DNA of 64,000 nucleotides, taken from contig JAIQFT010000012.1 in NCBI GenBank assembly GCA_020073185.1, positions 30,638 through 94,637 on the forward strand, read 5' to 3'. This DNA is from Terriglobia bacterium. GTDB lineage: Bacteria; Acidobacteriota; Terriglobia; Terriglobales; Acidobacteriaceae. Below the pieces are notes generated by a model that was given only the letters and a program-made list of their open reading frames with translations, had not been told where the DNA came from and searched no databases. The position numbers were made by a program, and so were the translations under genes. Of this stretch, positions 54,246 to 64,000 are shown in pieces (positions within the stretch are counted from its first letter, which is position 1; every line of letters begins with the position of its first letter).

Positions 54246-57200
54246 ATGGCAACGGCAATCGAGATGGAGAATGCGGCAGAGGCGAAAAACAAGGTCCGGT
54301 ATCCGGGCATCGAGACGACGGCCGACGGATCGGGCGCGGTGGTGTGGGTGGAAAGCCACATCGCGCAGGGCGCATGCGCCTACCCGATTACGCCGTCGAC
54401 GCCGATGGGAGACGGTTTTGCGGTGGAGTTCGCCAATGGAACCAAGAACCTGTGGGACGAGCCGGTGCAATTCCTGGAGCCGGAGTCGGAACACAGCTCG
54501 GCGTCGGCTTGCGAAGGATTCGCGTTGGCCGGCGGACGCGTGACCAACTTCACCTCCGGGCAGGGTCTGATTCTGATGAAGGAGGTGCTGTACGTGATCA
54601 GCGGCAAGCGTCTGCCGGCGGTGTTCCACATTGGAGCGCGCGCGCTGACCTCGCACTCGCTGAACGTGCATGCCGGGCACGACGACGTGATGGGGGTGGC
54701 CGACGTGGGCTGGGGCATCCTGTTCGCGCGTAATGCGCAGGAGTGCGCCGATCTCGCGGTGATTGCGCGGCGAGCGGCCGAGGACAGTGAAACGCCGTTC
54801 ATGAGCTGCCAGGACGGGTTCTTGACGACGCACACGCTGGAGACGATCCGTCTGCCGGAAGAAGAGCTGATGAAGGAGTTCGTCGGCGACCCGAAGCTGC
54901 GGCTGCGCAAGCTATTTGACCCGGCCAAACCGGTGCTGACCGGCTGCGTGCAGAACCAGGACAGCTACATGAAGGGCAAAGTGGCGCAGCGGTATTTCTA
55001 CGACCGGGTCGGGCCGGCGCTGTCGCAGGCGTTCGAGGACTACGGCAGGCTCACCGGGCGGCATTACGATTTCCTGAAGCAGTACCGGATGGAAGGCGCG
55101 GAGTACGCGGTCATCGGCATGGGATCGATGATGGATACGGCGGAAGCGACAATCGATTACCTGCGCAGCAAGGGCATGAATATCGGCGCCATTACGGTGG
55201 TGAGCTTCCGGCCATTCCCGTCGTGGGAGCTGGCGCTGGCCTTGCAGCACGTGAAGGCAGCGGCGGTGATCGAGCGCTGCGACGTGCCGTTGATGGAGTC
55301 GAACCCGCTGACCGTCGAGATCAAGGCGGCGCTGGCGGACGCGCACATGGGAACCAGCGGCGACCGCATCCGGCACATCCCGGAGATTTATTCGGGTGTG
55401 GCGGGACTGGGCGGGCGCGACCTGCGGCCGGGACACTTTGTGGCGGCGGCGGAGAACATGGCGCATGGCAACGGCAAGCGGTTCTTCATGCTGGGGGTCA
55501 AGCATCCCGATGCGTTGGAGATCACGGTGGATCCCGACGTGCGGCCGGCAGGAGCGTTCTCGCTGCGCGGACATTCGGTGGGCGGATTCGGGTCGGTCAC
55601 GACCAATAAGGTGATCGCGGCGGTGGCGAGCGACCTGTTCGGCTTGTACGCGCAGGCGTTCCCGAAGTACGGGTCGGAGAAGAAGGGTCTGCCGACGAAC
55701 TACTACCTCACGCTGGCGCCGGAGGTGATCCGGATGCACGCGGAGCTGAACCTCGTGGACTTTGTCGCCATCCAGGACCAGAACGCGTTTTTGAGCGGCG
55801 ATCCGCTGGCGGGGTTGAGGCCGGAGGGCACGATTTACCTGCAATCGACTCTGCCGGCGGAGCAGGTGTGGACGAGCCTCCCGCTGAGTGCGCGCAAGAA
55901 CATCCGCGAGCGCAAGCTGAAACTGTACGCGCTGGACGCGCAGAAGATCGCGCGCGATTGCGCCACGCGGACGGATTTGCAAATCCGCATGCAGGGCATC
56001 GTGCTGCTGGGCGCGTTCCTGAAGCTGACTCCGTTCGCGGCGAAGGCGGGACTGGACGCCGAGAAGCTGTTTGGGTCGCTGCGCCAGACGCTGACCAAGT
56101 ACTTCGGCAAGCGCGGCGGGTCGGTGGTGGAGGACAACATCAACGCGGCGCGGCGGGGGTATGACGAGGTCACGGAAATTGTTATGCCGGCGGAGGACGT
56201 GGTGCTGGCGGCGGAGAAGTCGCATAAATTTAAAGTTCCGGACCTGCTGGTCAAACAGCCGGAAGTCGTGGAACCGGACTTCTGCGAACACGTGATCGGC
56301 AACTACGCGCGCGGGCGGGAGAGCGATCTGGCGGCGGACGAATACCTGGGCCGCAGCTTCATGCCGGCGGCGAGCGCGATGCGGCGCAGCTTCCGTACGC
56401 TGGCGCCGGACATCCCCGAGTTGGTGGCGGCGAATTGCGTCGGGTGCATGGAGTGCGTGAGCGCGTGCCCGGACACCGCGATCCTCGGCAAGGTGGTGGA
56501 GCCGGACGAACTGCAGGAGCAGTTGGCGAAGATCGAACTCGCGGACATGCGGTCAGAGTTGCAGGCGCAGTTCGTCAAGACGCAGAAGTACTGGATGATT
56601 CCGGAAAAGAAGGGCGAGAAGGGCGGGCTGTTCAGCATCTTCGTGGATCCGGACAAGTGCAAGGGCTGCGGAGAGTGCGTGGTGTCGTGCGGCAGTCACA
56701 AAGCGCTGGCGATGAAGCCGAAGAACGGCAACCTGGGCCGGATGGACTTGATGATGGACCTGTATCATCACCTGCCGGAGACGCCGGCGCGGCTGCTGAA
56801 TGAGAAGTCGCTGGGCGACATGATGCTGGCGGACCGCTCGCAGTTGTTCGTGGGCGGAGCGGGATCGTGCATGGGCTGCGGCGAAGCCACCGCGATCCGG
56901 CTGATGCTGGCGGCCACCGGGTTTGTGTACGGGGCGGATAAGATCGGCATCGTAGGCGCAACCGGATGCAACAGCGTGTTCGGCTCGACGTATCCGTTCA
57001 ACCCGTACACGGTACCGTGGACGAATTCGCTGTTCGAGAATGCGCCGGCGGACGCGATGGGCATCCGGCTGCGCTGGCATCAAGAAGGACACGACGATTA
57101 CAAACTGTGGTGTCTGGGCGGCGACGGAGCGATGTACGACATCGGGTTCCAGTCGCTGAGCCGCATGCTGGCGTCGGGCATGGACATCAAGGTGCTGGTG

Positions 57201-57794
57201 CTGGACACGCAGGTGTACTCCAACACCGGCGGGCAGGCTTCGACGGCAACTTTCACGTCGCAGGACGCGAAGATGTCGCAGGTAGGCAAAATCAACCCGG
57301 GGAAGACGGAACATCGCAAGGAGATGGGGCAGATCCTAATGATGCACCCCAACGCGTTCGTGGCGCAGGCGATCGCCGGCAACCCCAGTCACTTCTACAA
57401 GACGATCATGGCGGCCAACGAGTTCCCGGGTCCAGCGGTGGTGATCGCTTACACTACCTGCCAGCCGGAACACGGCGTGGCTGACGACCGGTCGATGCTG
57501 CAGGAGAAGCTGGCGGTGGAGTCGAGGGCGTTTCCGCTGATGGTCTACGATCCGCGCAAGGGCGAGAAGATCCGCGAACGGCTGAGCCTGGCGGGAAATC
57601 CAGCGCTGAAGGAAGACTGGTACGTGGACCCGCGAACCAACCAGGCGGTGGACTTCATCGGCTTTGCGAGGACGGAAGGACGCTTCGCGCGGCACTTCGA
57701 CGCCGATGGCAATCCTGACGCGTCCATCAAAGCGGCGCAGCAGGACCGTCTGGAGAATTGGCGGAGATTGCAGGAACTGGCGGGGGTGAAGTAG
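54246..57794 (+). CDS. nifJ: Pyruvate:ferredoxin (flavodoxin) oxidoreductase
   Basis: A single-chain enzyme of about 1182 residues that oxidatively decarboxylates pyruvate to acetyl-CoA and reduces ferredoxin or flavodoxin. Domain I opens with YPITPSTPMGD. The middle holds two 4Fe-4S motifs (CVGCMECVSACP near 730, CKGCGECVVSC near 804). The TPP-binding domain has GDGAMYDIGFQSLSRML near 958 and SNTGGQAS, with an extra cluster ligand set in GSCMGCGEATAIR. GAAAGAGAGGACGAA precedes the ATG. Its presence suggests low-potential, possibly microaerobic or anaerobic metabolism. Confidence 0.96.
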   Translation: MATAIEMENAAEAKNKVRYPGIETTADGSGAVVWVESHIAQGACAYPITPSTPMGDGFAVEFANGTKNLWDEPVQFLEPESEHSSASACEGFALAGGRVTNFTSGQGLILMKEVLYVISGKRLPAVFHIGARALTSHSLNVHAGHDDVMGVADVGWGILFARNAQECADLAVIARRAAEDSETPFMSCQDGFLTTHTLETIRLPEEELMKEFVGDPKLRLRKLFDPAKPVLTGCVQNQDSYMKGKVAQRYFYDRVGPALSQAFEDYGRLTGRHYDFLKQYRMEGAEYAVIGMGSMMDTAEATIDYLRSKGMNIGAITVVSFRPFPSWELALALQHVKAAAVIERCDVPLMESNPLTVEIKAALADAHMGTSGDRIRHIPEIYSGVAGLGGRDLRPGHFVAAAENMAHGNGKRFFMLGVKHPDALEITVDPDVRPAGAFSLRGHSVGGFGSVTTNKVIAAVASDLFGLYAQAFPKYGSEKKGLPTNYYLTLAPEVIRMHAELNLVDFVAIQDQNAFLSGDPLAGLRPEGTIYLQSTLPAEQVWTSLPLSARKNIRERKLKLYALDAQKIARDCATRTDLQIRMQGIVLLGAFLKLTPFAAKAGLDAEKLFGSLRQTLTKYFGKRGGSVVEDNINAARRGYDEVTEIVMPAEDVVLAAEKSHKFKVPDLLVKQPEVVEPDFCEHVIGNYARGRESDLAADEYLGRSFMPAASAMRRSFRTLAPDIPELVAANCVGCMECVSACPDTAILGKVVEPDELQEQLAKIELADMRSELQAQFVKTQKYWMIPEKKGEKGGLFSIFVDPDKCKGCGECVVSCGSHKALAMKPKNGNLGRMDLMMDLYHHLPETPARLLNEKSLGDMMLADRSQLFVGGAGSCMGCGEATAIRLMLAATGFVYGADKIGIVGATGCNSVFGSTYPFNPYTVPWTNSLFENAPADAMGIRLRWHQEGHDDYKLWCLGGDGAMYDIGFQSLSRMLASGMDIKVLVLDTQVYSNTGGQASTATFTSQDAKMSQVGKINPGKTEHRKEMGQILMMHPNAFVAQAIAGNPSHFYKTIMAANEFPGPAVVIAYTTCQPEHGVADDRSMLQEKLAVESRAFPLMVYDPRKGEKIRERLSLAGNPALKEDWYVDPRTNQAVDFIGFARTEGRFARHFDADGNPDASIKAAQQDRLENWRRLQELAGVK

Positions 57795-57826
57795 TAGTCA
57801 GGAGTCAGGTGTCAGTAAATGCCGTC
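57791..57826. repeat. AGTCAGG heptamer array after POR
   Basis: GTAGTAGTCAGGAGTCAGG and TGTCAGTAAATG, the same unit as at 35139, begin inside the stop region of POR. Confidence 0.65.
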
Positions 57827-57934
57827 CCGAGTGGGGCGGCATTGCTTGGCCCGAAAAATCCAGCGAGACCACGGCCCGGAACATCCCAGCGAGGTCTGCG
57901 AGGGCACCCCGGCAAGCGGCGCTCAACGCTGACG

Positions 57935-58447
57935 CTAACGCGCTTCAGGGGAGCAATTAGCAATGCACTCCCAGCGCAACAATTCGACTGTCGTCCGCGT
58001 GGTAGCGATGCTGTTGCTGAGCTTCGGGTTCCTGCTTTTCATTCCGATTAGCGCTTTTCCCAGCGAGAAGCCCGGGTCGCGCGTGTCAGCAAGTAGCAGT
58101 GTTGCGAATGGCGTACTGGTGATGTTGCATTCTTCGATTGCATCCAGCACATCGGCGGCTCCGCACTCGCTGATGTCCAGTTTGAAGCTGACTGGTGATT
58201 CGGAACTCACAGCAATCCGCACCTTGCCTTTGTACGGCACATCCCAGCGGGCTTTTGAGTTCGGCGTCATCGCAAAGGATCGTGTGGCGACAGTTTTCCA
58301 GCCCTTTACCGGGGTGGGCGCTGGGACTGGCGCGGAAACGATTGCGGGCGCTGCCTCTGTTGGGTTCGAGCGTGTGCTGTACGCTGCGATTCCGACCACG
58401 GAAAGTATGACTGCTACGGCGATCAGTGCGGGCACTGGTGAGCGCAT
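57935..58447 (-). CDS. Exported or anchored hypothetical protein
   Basis: About 170 residues. A signal anchor (PALIAVAVILSVVGIAAYS) is followed by a Pro/Ala linker and a beta-rich domain (GWKTVATRSFAMTPNSKARWDV, VRIAVSSESPVSFKLDISECG). Four cysteines (positions in SECG, EECN, WECIANC) suggest disulfides in the periplasm. AAGAGGTG precedes the ATG. A plus-strand ORF covers the same interval, but only this strand has a ribosome binding site and a coherent anchor. Confidence 0.6.
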   Translation of the reverse strand: MRSPVPALIAVAVILSVVGIAAYSTRSNPTEAAPAIVSAPVPAPTPVKGWKTVATRSFAMTPNSKARWDVPYKGKVRIAVSSESPVSFKLDISECGAADVLDAIEECNITSTPFATLLLADTRDPGFSLGKALIGMKSRNPKLSNSIATTRTTVELLRWECIANCSPEAR

Positions 58448-58586
58448 CGAACACCTCTTGAAATTTTGAGGGGAGGTAAACATTATAACCCCGATGGGGG
58501 ACTGTAGTCTCGGTTTTTTGACCGGGTCCACTACCAGAAGCGGCAGCAGCAGCGGCGTGGCTGTCTGCAGTTCTGATAAACTGTGC

Positions 58587-58638
58587 GCGGCGATGGAGTT
58601 CGCCTCAACCGCCTCCCCGCGAGGCTGATGACTCCTAC
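58587..58638 (+). promoter_or_regulatory. Fluoride riboswitch (crcB motif)
   Basis: GGCGATGGAGTTCGCC, then AACCGCC and GGCTGATGACTCCTAC match the conserved core of the crcB RNA motif. It binds fluoride through magnesium ions and raises expression of the downstream gene. It ends 36 bp before the likely crcB start; the CACTCC segment could pair with the GGAG ribosome binding site in the absence of fluoride. No T-run is present, so control is probably at translation. Confidence 0.95.
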
Positions 58639-58674
58639 CACTCCGGCACTTGCCGAATGAAGGAGAGCTCCATC

Positions 58675-59049
58675 GTGCTCGCCGTACTATGGATATCCCT
58701 GGGCGCCGTGATCGGCGCCAATGCGCGCTACCTCCTCAGCCGATCGGTGGCGCGCCACTTCGACCCGGCGTTTCCGTATGGGACGCTATTGATCAACGTT
58801 ACGGGCAGCTTGGTGCTCGGGTTTTTCATGATCTGGACAACTGAGCGGGTGCTGGCCGACCCGAAGTGGCGGCTGCTGATCGCGATCGGGTTCTGCGGCT
58901 CCTACACCACGTTTTCCAGCTACGCGTTCGAGACCCTGGCCTACTTCGAGCAGGGACACTGGCTGCTGCTGGCGGCGAACTTCATTTCCAACAACCTGCT
59001 TTCGCTGGCAGCGGTACTGGCCGGTGCAATGCTGGCGCGGGCGCTGTAG
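58675..59049 (+). CDS. crcB: Fluoride efflux transporter CrcB (Fluc)
   Basis: About 124 residues, four helices, forming a dual-topology dimer fluoride channel. GAVIGANARYLLSR, YGTLLINVTGSLVLGFFMIW and FCGSYTTFSSYAFET are family hallmarks. The GTG at 58675 was chosen because AAGGAGAG lies 7 bases before it and homology begins there; the upstream in-frame ATG at 58657 would include the ribosome binding site in the coding region. Preceded by a fluoride riboswitch. Confidence 0.94.
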   Translation: MLAVLWISLGAVIGANARYLLSRSVARHFDPAFPYGTLLINVTGSLVLGFFMIWTTERVLADPKWRLLIAIGFCGSYTTFSSYAFETLAYFEQGHWLLLAANFISNNLLSLAAVLAGAMLARAL

Positions 59050-59062
59050 AATGCAGGGCCAA

Positions 59063-59377
59063 ATGGCAGTCCAAGTCACGATGTACCTGAACGAAGCGGA
59101 CGAGTGGCAGCACCTGCCGCTGCATATGGAGCTGCTGAATTACTTGCGGCGGGAAAACGTTGCCGGAGCCACGGTGTTGCACGCCGTCGGGGGATTCACC
59201 GGACGGCAGCGGGTCCACACCTCATCCCTGGTGGACGCCGGCGGCCATCTGCCGCTGGTGCTGACCTTTGTTGATACCGACGAGCACGTGCAGCGCGTGC
59301 TGCCGACGCTGCGCAAGATGGCGGCGCACCGGCTGATCGTGCGCGAGAACGTGATGATCGAGCAGGGGCTGGATTAA
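59063..59377 (+). CDS. DUF190 family protein, crcB partner
   Basis: About 104 residues with the PII-like fold of DUF190: VQVTMYLNEADEWQHLPLHMELLNYLRRENVAGATVLHAVGGFTG, then LPLVLTFVDTDEHVQRVLPTLRKM. DUF190 genes often accompany crcB and are presumed to assist or regulate fluoride export. AGGG lies 5 bases before this ATG; an in-frame ATG at 59051 overlaps the end of crcB closely and is an alternative. Confidence 0.88.
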   Translation: MAVQVTMYLNEADEWQHLPLHMELLNYLRRENVAGATVLHAVGGFTGRQRVHTSSLVDAGGHLPLVLTFVDTDEHVQRVLPTLRKMAAHRLIVRENVMIEQGLD

Positions 59378-59398
59378 GGAAGGGGTCAGTCCAGCCTG

Positions 59399-60583
59399 CT
59401 AGCCACTGACCACTGGCCACTGCCTTGTGGGGCGGAGTTTGCCCTTTTCGAGGATGAATTCGTCGCCGCGCCAGGCGACGGTGTGGCCGGCAAAACTGGC
59501 GATCCAGACGATCATTGCGACCACGTCGCGCAGTGGAAGCAGCGCGAGCAAGCGCGGCACGTCGGGGTCGTGCACGATCTTGGTTCCGATGGCAATCGCC
59601 ATGGCTAATCGCAGGGCAGCCGCAACCGCCAGCACACCCCACGCCCAGGTTGCGCCGCCGGAAAGTAGCAGCGCGAGCAGCGCCCAGGGAAGTCCAAAGG
59701 TCAGAATGACGCCGGTGTAGCCCCAACGGCGCGAGTCGCGAGTGCTGCGTCCCCAGCGCAACTGGTGCTGGAGGAAGGTGCGCAGCGAATAGTCGGGCAA
59801 ATGGTGGTCCACCACCACATCGGACAAGCGAACCTCGAAGCCCGCCTTCGCGATGCGCGCGCCCAGTTCGAAATCGTCGGCCAGGTAATCCACCAGCGGT
59901 TCGAAGCCGCCGATCGCCTCCAGCGACTGGCGCGGAAACGCCAGCGTGGAGCCCAGCGCGAAGCGGATGCCTTCAAGTTGTCGCGCCGCCAGCACGCCGG
60001 CGCTGAAGTCGGTGCTGATGCCGATGGCCTCCAGTTGAGAGCCCAGCGTCTTGCCGGCGATGCCGCGGTACAAGCAGGTCACCATCCCGACGCGCGGGTC
60101 GCCAAACTCGCGCACGATCCGCCCCAGGTAGTCAGGATCGACGCGGATGTCGCTATCGTTCACGACCAGGTAGTCGTAGGCGGCCAGGGGCAGCATTTGC
60201 ACCAGGTTGCTGACTTTCAGGTTCGTGCCCAGCACCTTGGGACAGACCATGAGCCGGATGCTGCGCTCCGGAAATTCGGCTTGGAGACGCGCGACGAGTG
60301 CGATGGCAGGATCGTCGGGATCGCTGATGCCGAAGATCAATTCGTACTCGGGATAATCCAGAACGCAGTGGCTACGGAAGCTTTCGTAGATGTCGGGATC
60401 GGTGCCGCGCAACGGCTTGAGAATGGAGACAGGCGGGGTCCAGAGGGCCGCGGCAATGCCCTGCTTGCGGCTGTGGCGCACGAAACTGCGCGCGCTCCAC
60501 AGGCACAGCAGGTAGTACCCGCAGCCAGCCAGGGTGCCGAGCAGCGCAACCGCTTCTAAAAACCGAACAAGGTGCTGAACCAT
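59399..60583 (-). CDS. hpnI: Hopanoid biosynthesis glycosyltransferase HpnI (GT2)
   Basis: 394 residues. A ceramide glucosyltransferase-like GT2 enzyme that adds N-acetylglucosamine to bacteriohopanetetrol. N-terminal helix, then PPVSILKPLRGTDPDIYESFRSHCVLDYPEYELIFGISDPDD, the DxD region VVNDSDIRV, LADDFELG, HQLRWGRSTR, and C-terminal helices (about 290-380). QxxRW is the GT2 processive-like motif. The last residues (QWPVVSG) are coded by a CCACTGGCCACTG repeat array. No other hopanoid genes are in the window. Confidence 0.88.
   Translation of the reverse strand: MVQHLVRFLEAVALLGTLAGCGYYLLCLWSARSFVRHSRKQGIAAALWTPPVSILKPLRGTDPDIYESFRSHCVLDYPEYELIFGISDPDDPAIALVARLQAEFPERSIRLMVCPKVLGTNLKVSNLVQMLPLAAYDYLVVNDSDIRVDPDYLGRIVREFGDPRVGMVTCLYRGIAGKTLGSQLEAIGISTDFSAGVLAARQLEGIRFALGSTLAFPRQSLEAIGGFEPLVDYLADDFELGARIAKAGFEVRLSDVVVDHHLPDYSLRTFLQHQLRWGRSTRDSRRWGYTGVILTFGLPWALLALLLSGGATWAWGVLAVAAALRLAMAIAIGTKIVHDPDVPRLLALLPLRDVVAMIVWIASFAGHTVAWRGDEFILEKGKLRPTRQWPVVSG
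59400..59424. repeat. CCACTGGCCACTG array in the hpnI 3' end
   Basis: AGCCACTGACCACTGGCCAC and TGCC follow GTCAGTCCAGCCTGC; several 7-bp CCACTGA/CCACTGG units overlap the last codons and stop of hpnI. Confidence 0.68.
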
Positions 60584-60655
60584 GCCTCCTCGATCACCAG
60601 CAAAAGACTATCAGATGAGTTGGGCGGCGCTCAGTGATTTCCGCCGACCGGCGCA

Positions 60656-61918
<1,263 letters not shown>

Positions 61919-61920
61919 GG

Positions 61921-63147
<1,227 letters not shown>

Positions 63148-63250
63148 TTGGGGAAGTACCGATCAGGGTATCAGAGGAATCGAGGCGCGCGTACCCGTAT
63201 TGCTGCGGATGAATCGGGGTCCAGGGCCGCTCATCGAGTATAGTTAGGAA

Positions 63251-63687
63251 GTTGGCAGCCGGACCGGACGGTCGCTGTCGCCTTCACCGGCGGCAGAGGA
63301 AAGTCCGAACTCCGCAGAGCAGTGTGCCGGATAACGTCCGGGAGGCTGGTCCGGGGTCCCCGACGCGCGCCGCTTTTGCGCGTGGCGGGGTGGCTCTAGA
63401 TCAGTCGACGGAAAGCGCCACAGAAAACATACCGCCGAGCGATCGGTAAGGGTGAAAAGGTGCGGTAAGAGCGCACCGCCCGTTTAGTAATAAACGGGGC
63501 AGGGCAAACCCCACACGGAGCAAGACCAAATAGGGGACCAGTCCGGGAGCAATCCCGGCACGCGCTGGCTCGGCGCGGATGAGTTCCGGGTAGGTCGCTA
63601 GAGCCGGGCAGTGATGCGCGGCCCAGAGGAATGACCGTCCCGCCCGCAAGGGCGGACAGAATTCGGCTTACAGGTCCGGCTGCCAAC
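63251..63687 (+). ncRNA. rnpB: RNase P RNA (class A)
   Basis: Catalytic RNA processing pre-tRNA 5' ends. A perfect 15-bp helix P1 (GTTGGCAGCCGGACC with GGTCCGGCTGCCAAC) closes the molecule. Conserved regions CRI (GAGGAAAGTCCG), CRII/III (ACAGAAAACATACCGCC) and CRIV/V (AGAGGAATGACCG, ACAGAATTCGGCTTACAG) are visible in order. Length 437 nt fits bacterial type A. It is divergent from the permease operon. Confidence 0.96.
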
Positions 63688-63879
63688 CTGCTGATTATGC
63701 ACAACTGATTCCTCTTCAGTCGCTTTGGTGTCCATTTTTGCGAGAATAGAACTCTAAGTCCGACCGGCTGTACCTCTTCGAGGGATGCGCCGATTGTTAC
63801 TTCCGAGTTGCCCGTGACTCGACAATTGGGAAAGTCCGTCTGTGCCATGGGGAATTGATAATCTAGACCATTTTCGTAG

Positions 63880-64000
63880 TTACTGTAGACCATAACTGCA
63901 ATGGGCGAACCAGGCGGAGGCGTTCTCCGCCGTTACCGCCGCCAAGGCTTCGGCGACGGCAGACTCCAGAGCTTCCAAGGTACGGGCCTTGGCCGAGCGC
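63880..64000 (-). pseudogene. C-terminal end of an IS630-like transposase (partial at edge)
   Basis: Reading on the minus strand from the right edge, the frame gives RSAKARTLEALESAVAEALA, then AENASAWFAHCSYGLQ and TAA. AWFAHCSY resembles the C-terminal tail of IS630-family DDE transposases. Only ~39 residues are in the window, so whether the gene is intact cannot be told. The interval 63688-63879 shows no gene. Confidence 0.5.

Noticed and set aside
57963..58469. A 168-codon plus-strand ORF with a signal-like N-terminus
   Set aside because: It overlaps a minus-strand gene that has a good ribosome binding site, an anchor helix and a cysteine pattern. The plus-strand hydrophobic start is likely accidental.

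Overview
The window is GC-rich chromosomal DNA, most likely from an acidobacterium (Terriglobia or Koribacter-like). That placement is inference from gene content. It combines an outer-membrane lipoprotein export system (LolC/E, LolD) with ClpC, tandem DUF507 genes, a Ser/Thr kinase fused to TPRs, ResB/CcsA cytochrome c maturation, HpnI and a xanthine-dehydrogenase-family enzyme. It also has many intergenic hairpins built from short degenerate repeats. No tRNA, 5S/16S/23S rRNA or CRISPR array was seen. One structural RNA (rnpB) and one riboswitch (fluoride) are clear.

Layout. 1-5.3 kb: end of a membrane glycosyltransferase-like gene, lolC/E, lolD, clpC. 5.5-10.5 kb: AraC regulator, a methanethiol methyltransferase-like gene, glutaredoxin, a CLC anion transporter with its MarR regulator. 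10.9-19.8 kb: purB, GNAT, ychF, DUF4149, MoxR, HtpX, a kinase-TPR protein, two coupled DUF507 genes. 19.9-24.5 kb: a bacterial microcompartment shell protein with an acylating aldehyde dehydrogenase, an unknown gene, recJ. 25.5-29.5 kb: a three-gene molybdenum hydroxylase operon with a Tat-exported Fe-S subunit. 29.7-35.5 kb: purU, hydrolases, DUF1326, a rhomboid-TPR protein, cytochrome c. 35.9-43.4 kb: hemA, a TPR protein, a structured tandem-hairpin region, chrA, resB, ccsA.

43.9-48.9 kb: a sensor histidine kinase and an NtrC-type regulator, probably partners, separated by about 2.5 kb of accessory DNA. That DNA carries HigB/HigA, an orphan gene, a frameshifted Y1 (RAYT/IS200-like) transposase inside inverted REP-like flanks, and a second small toxin-antitoxin-like gene pair. 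49.0-53.8 kb: PilZ protein, HAD phosphatase, CPBP protease, a very small membrane ORF with a possible UGA-selenocysteine readthrough, amidohydrolase. 54.2-57.8 kb: pyruvate:ferredoxin oxidoreductase with two CRP-like operators upstream. 58.6-59.4 kb: fluoride riboswitch, crcB, DUF190. 59.4-63.1 kb: hpnI and two MacB-type permeases. 63.25-63.69 kb: rnpB, then a transposase remnant at the right edge.

Functional links: hemA, cytochrome c, ResB and CcsA form a dispersed heme/cytochrome c theme. POR, the Mo-hydroxylase and the BMC aldehyde dehydrogenase are aldehyde or 2-oxoacid redox enzymes. The most unusual features are the pervasive hairpin-forming short-repeat arrays, the tandem covarying hairpins at 38.07-38.20 kb, the 118-bp duplicated palindromic element, and the selenoprotein-like mini-ORF.
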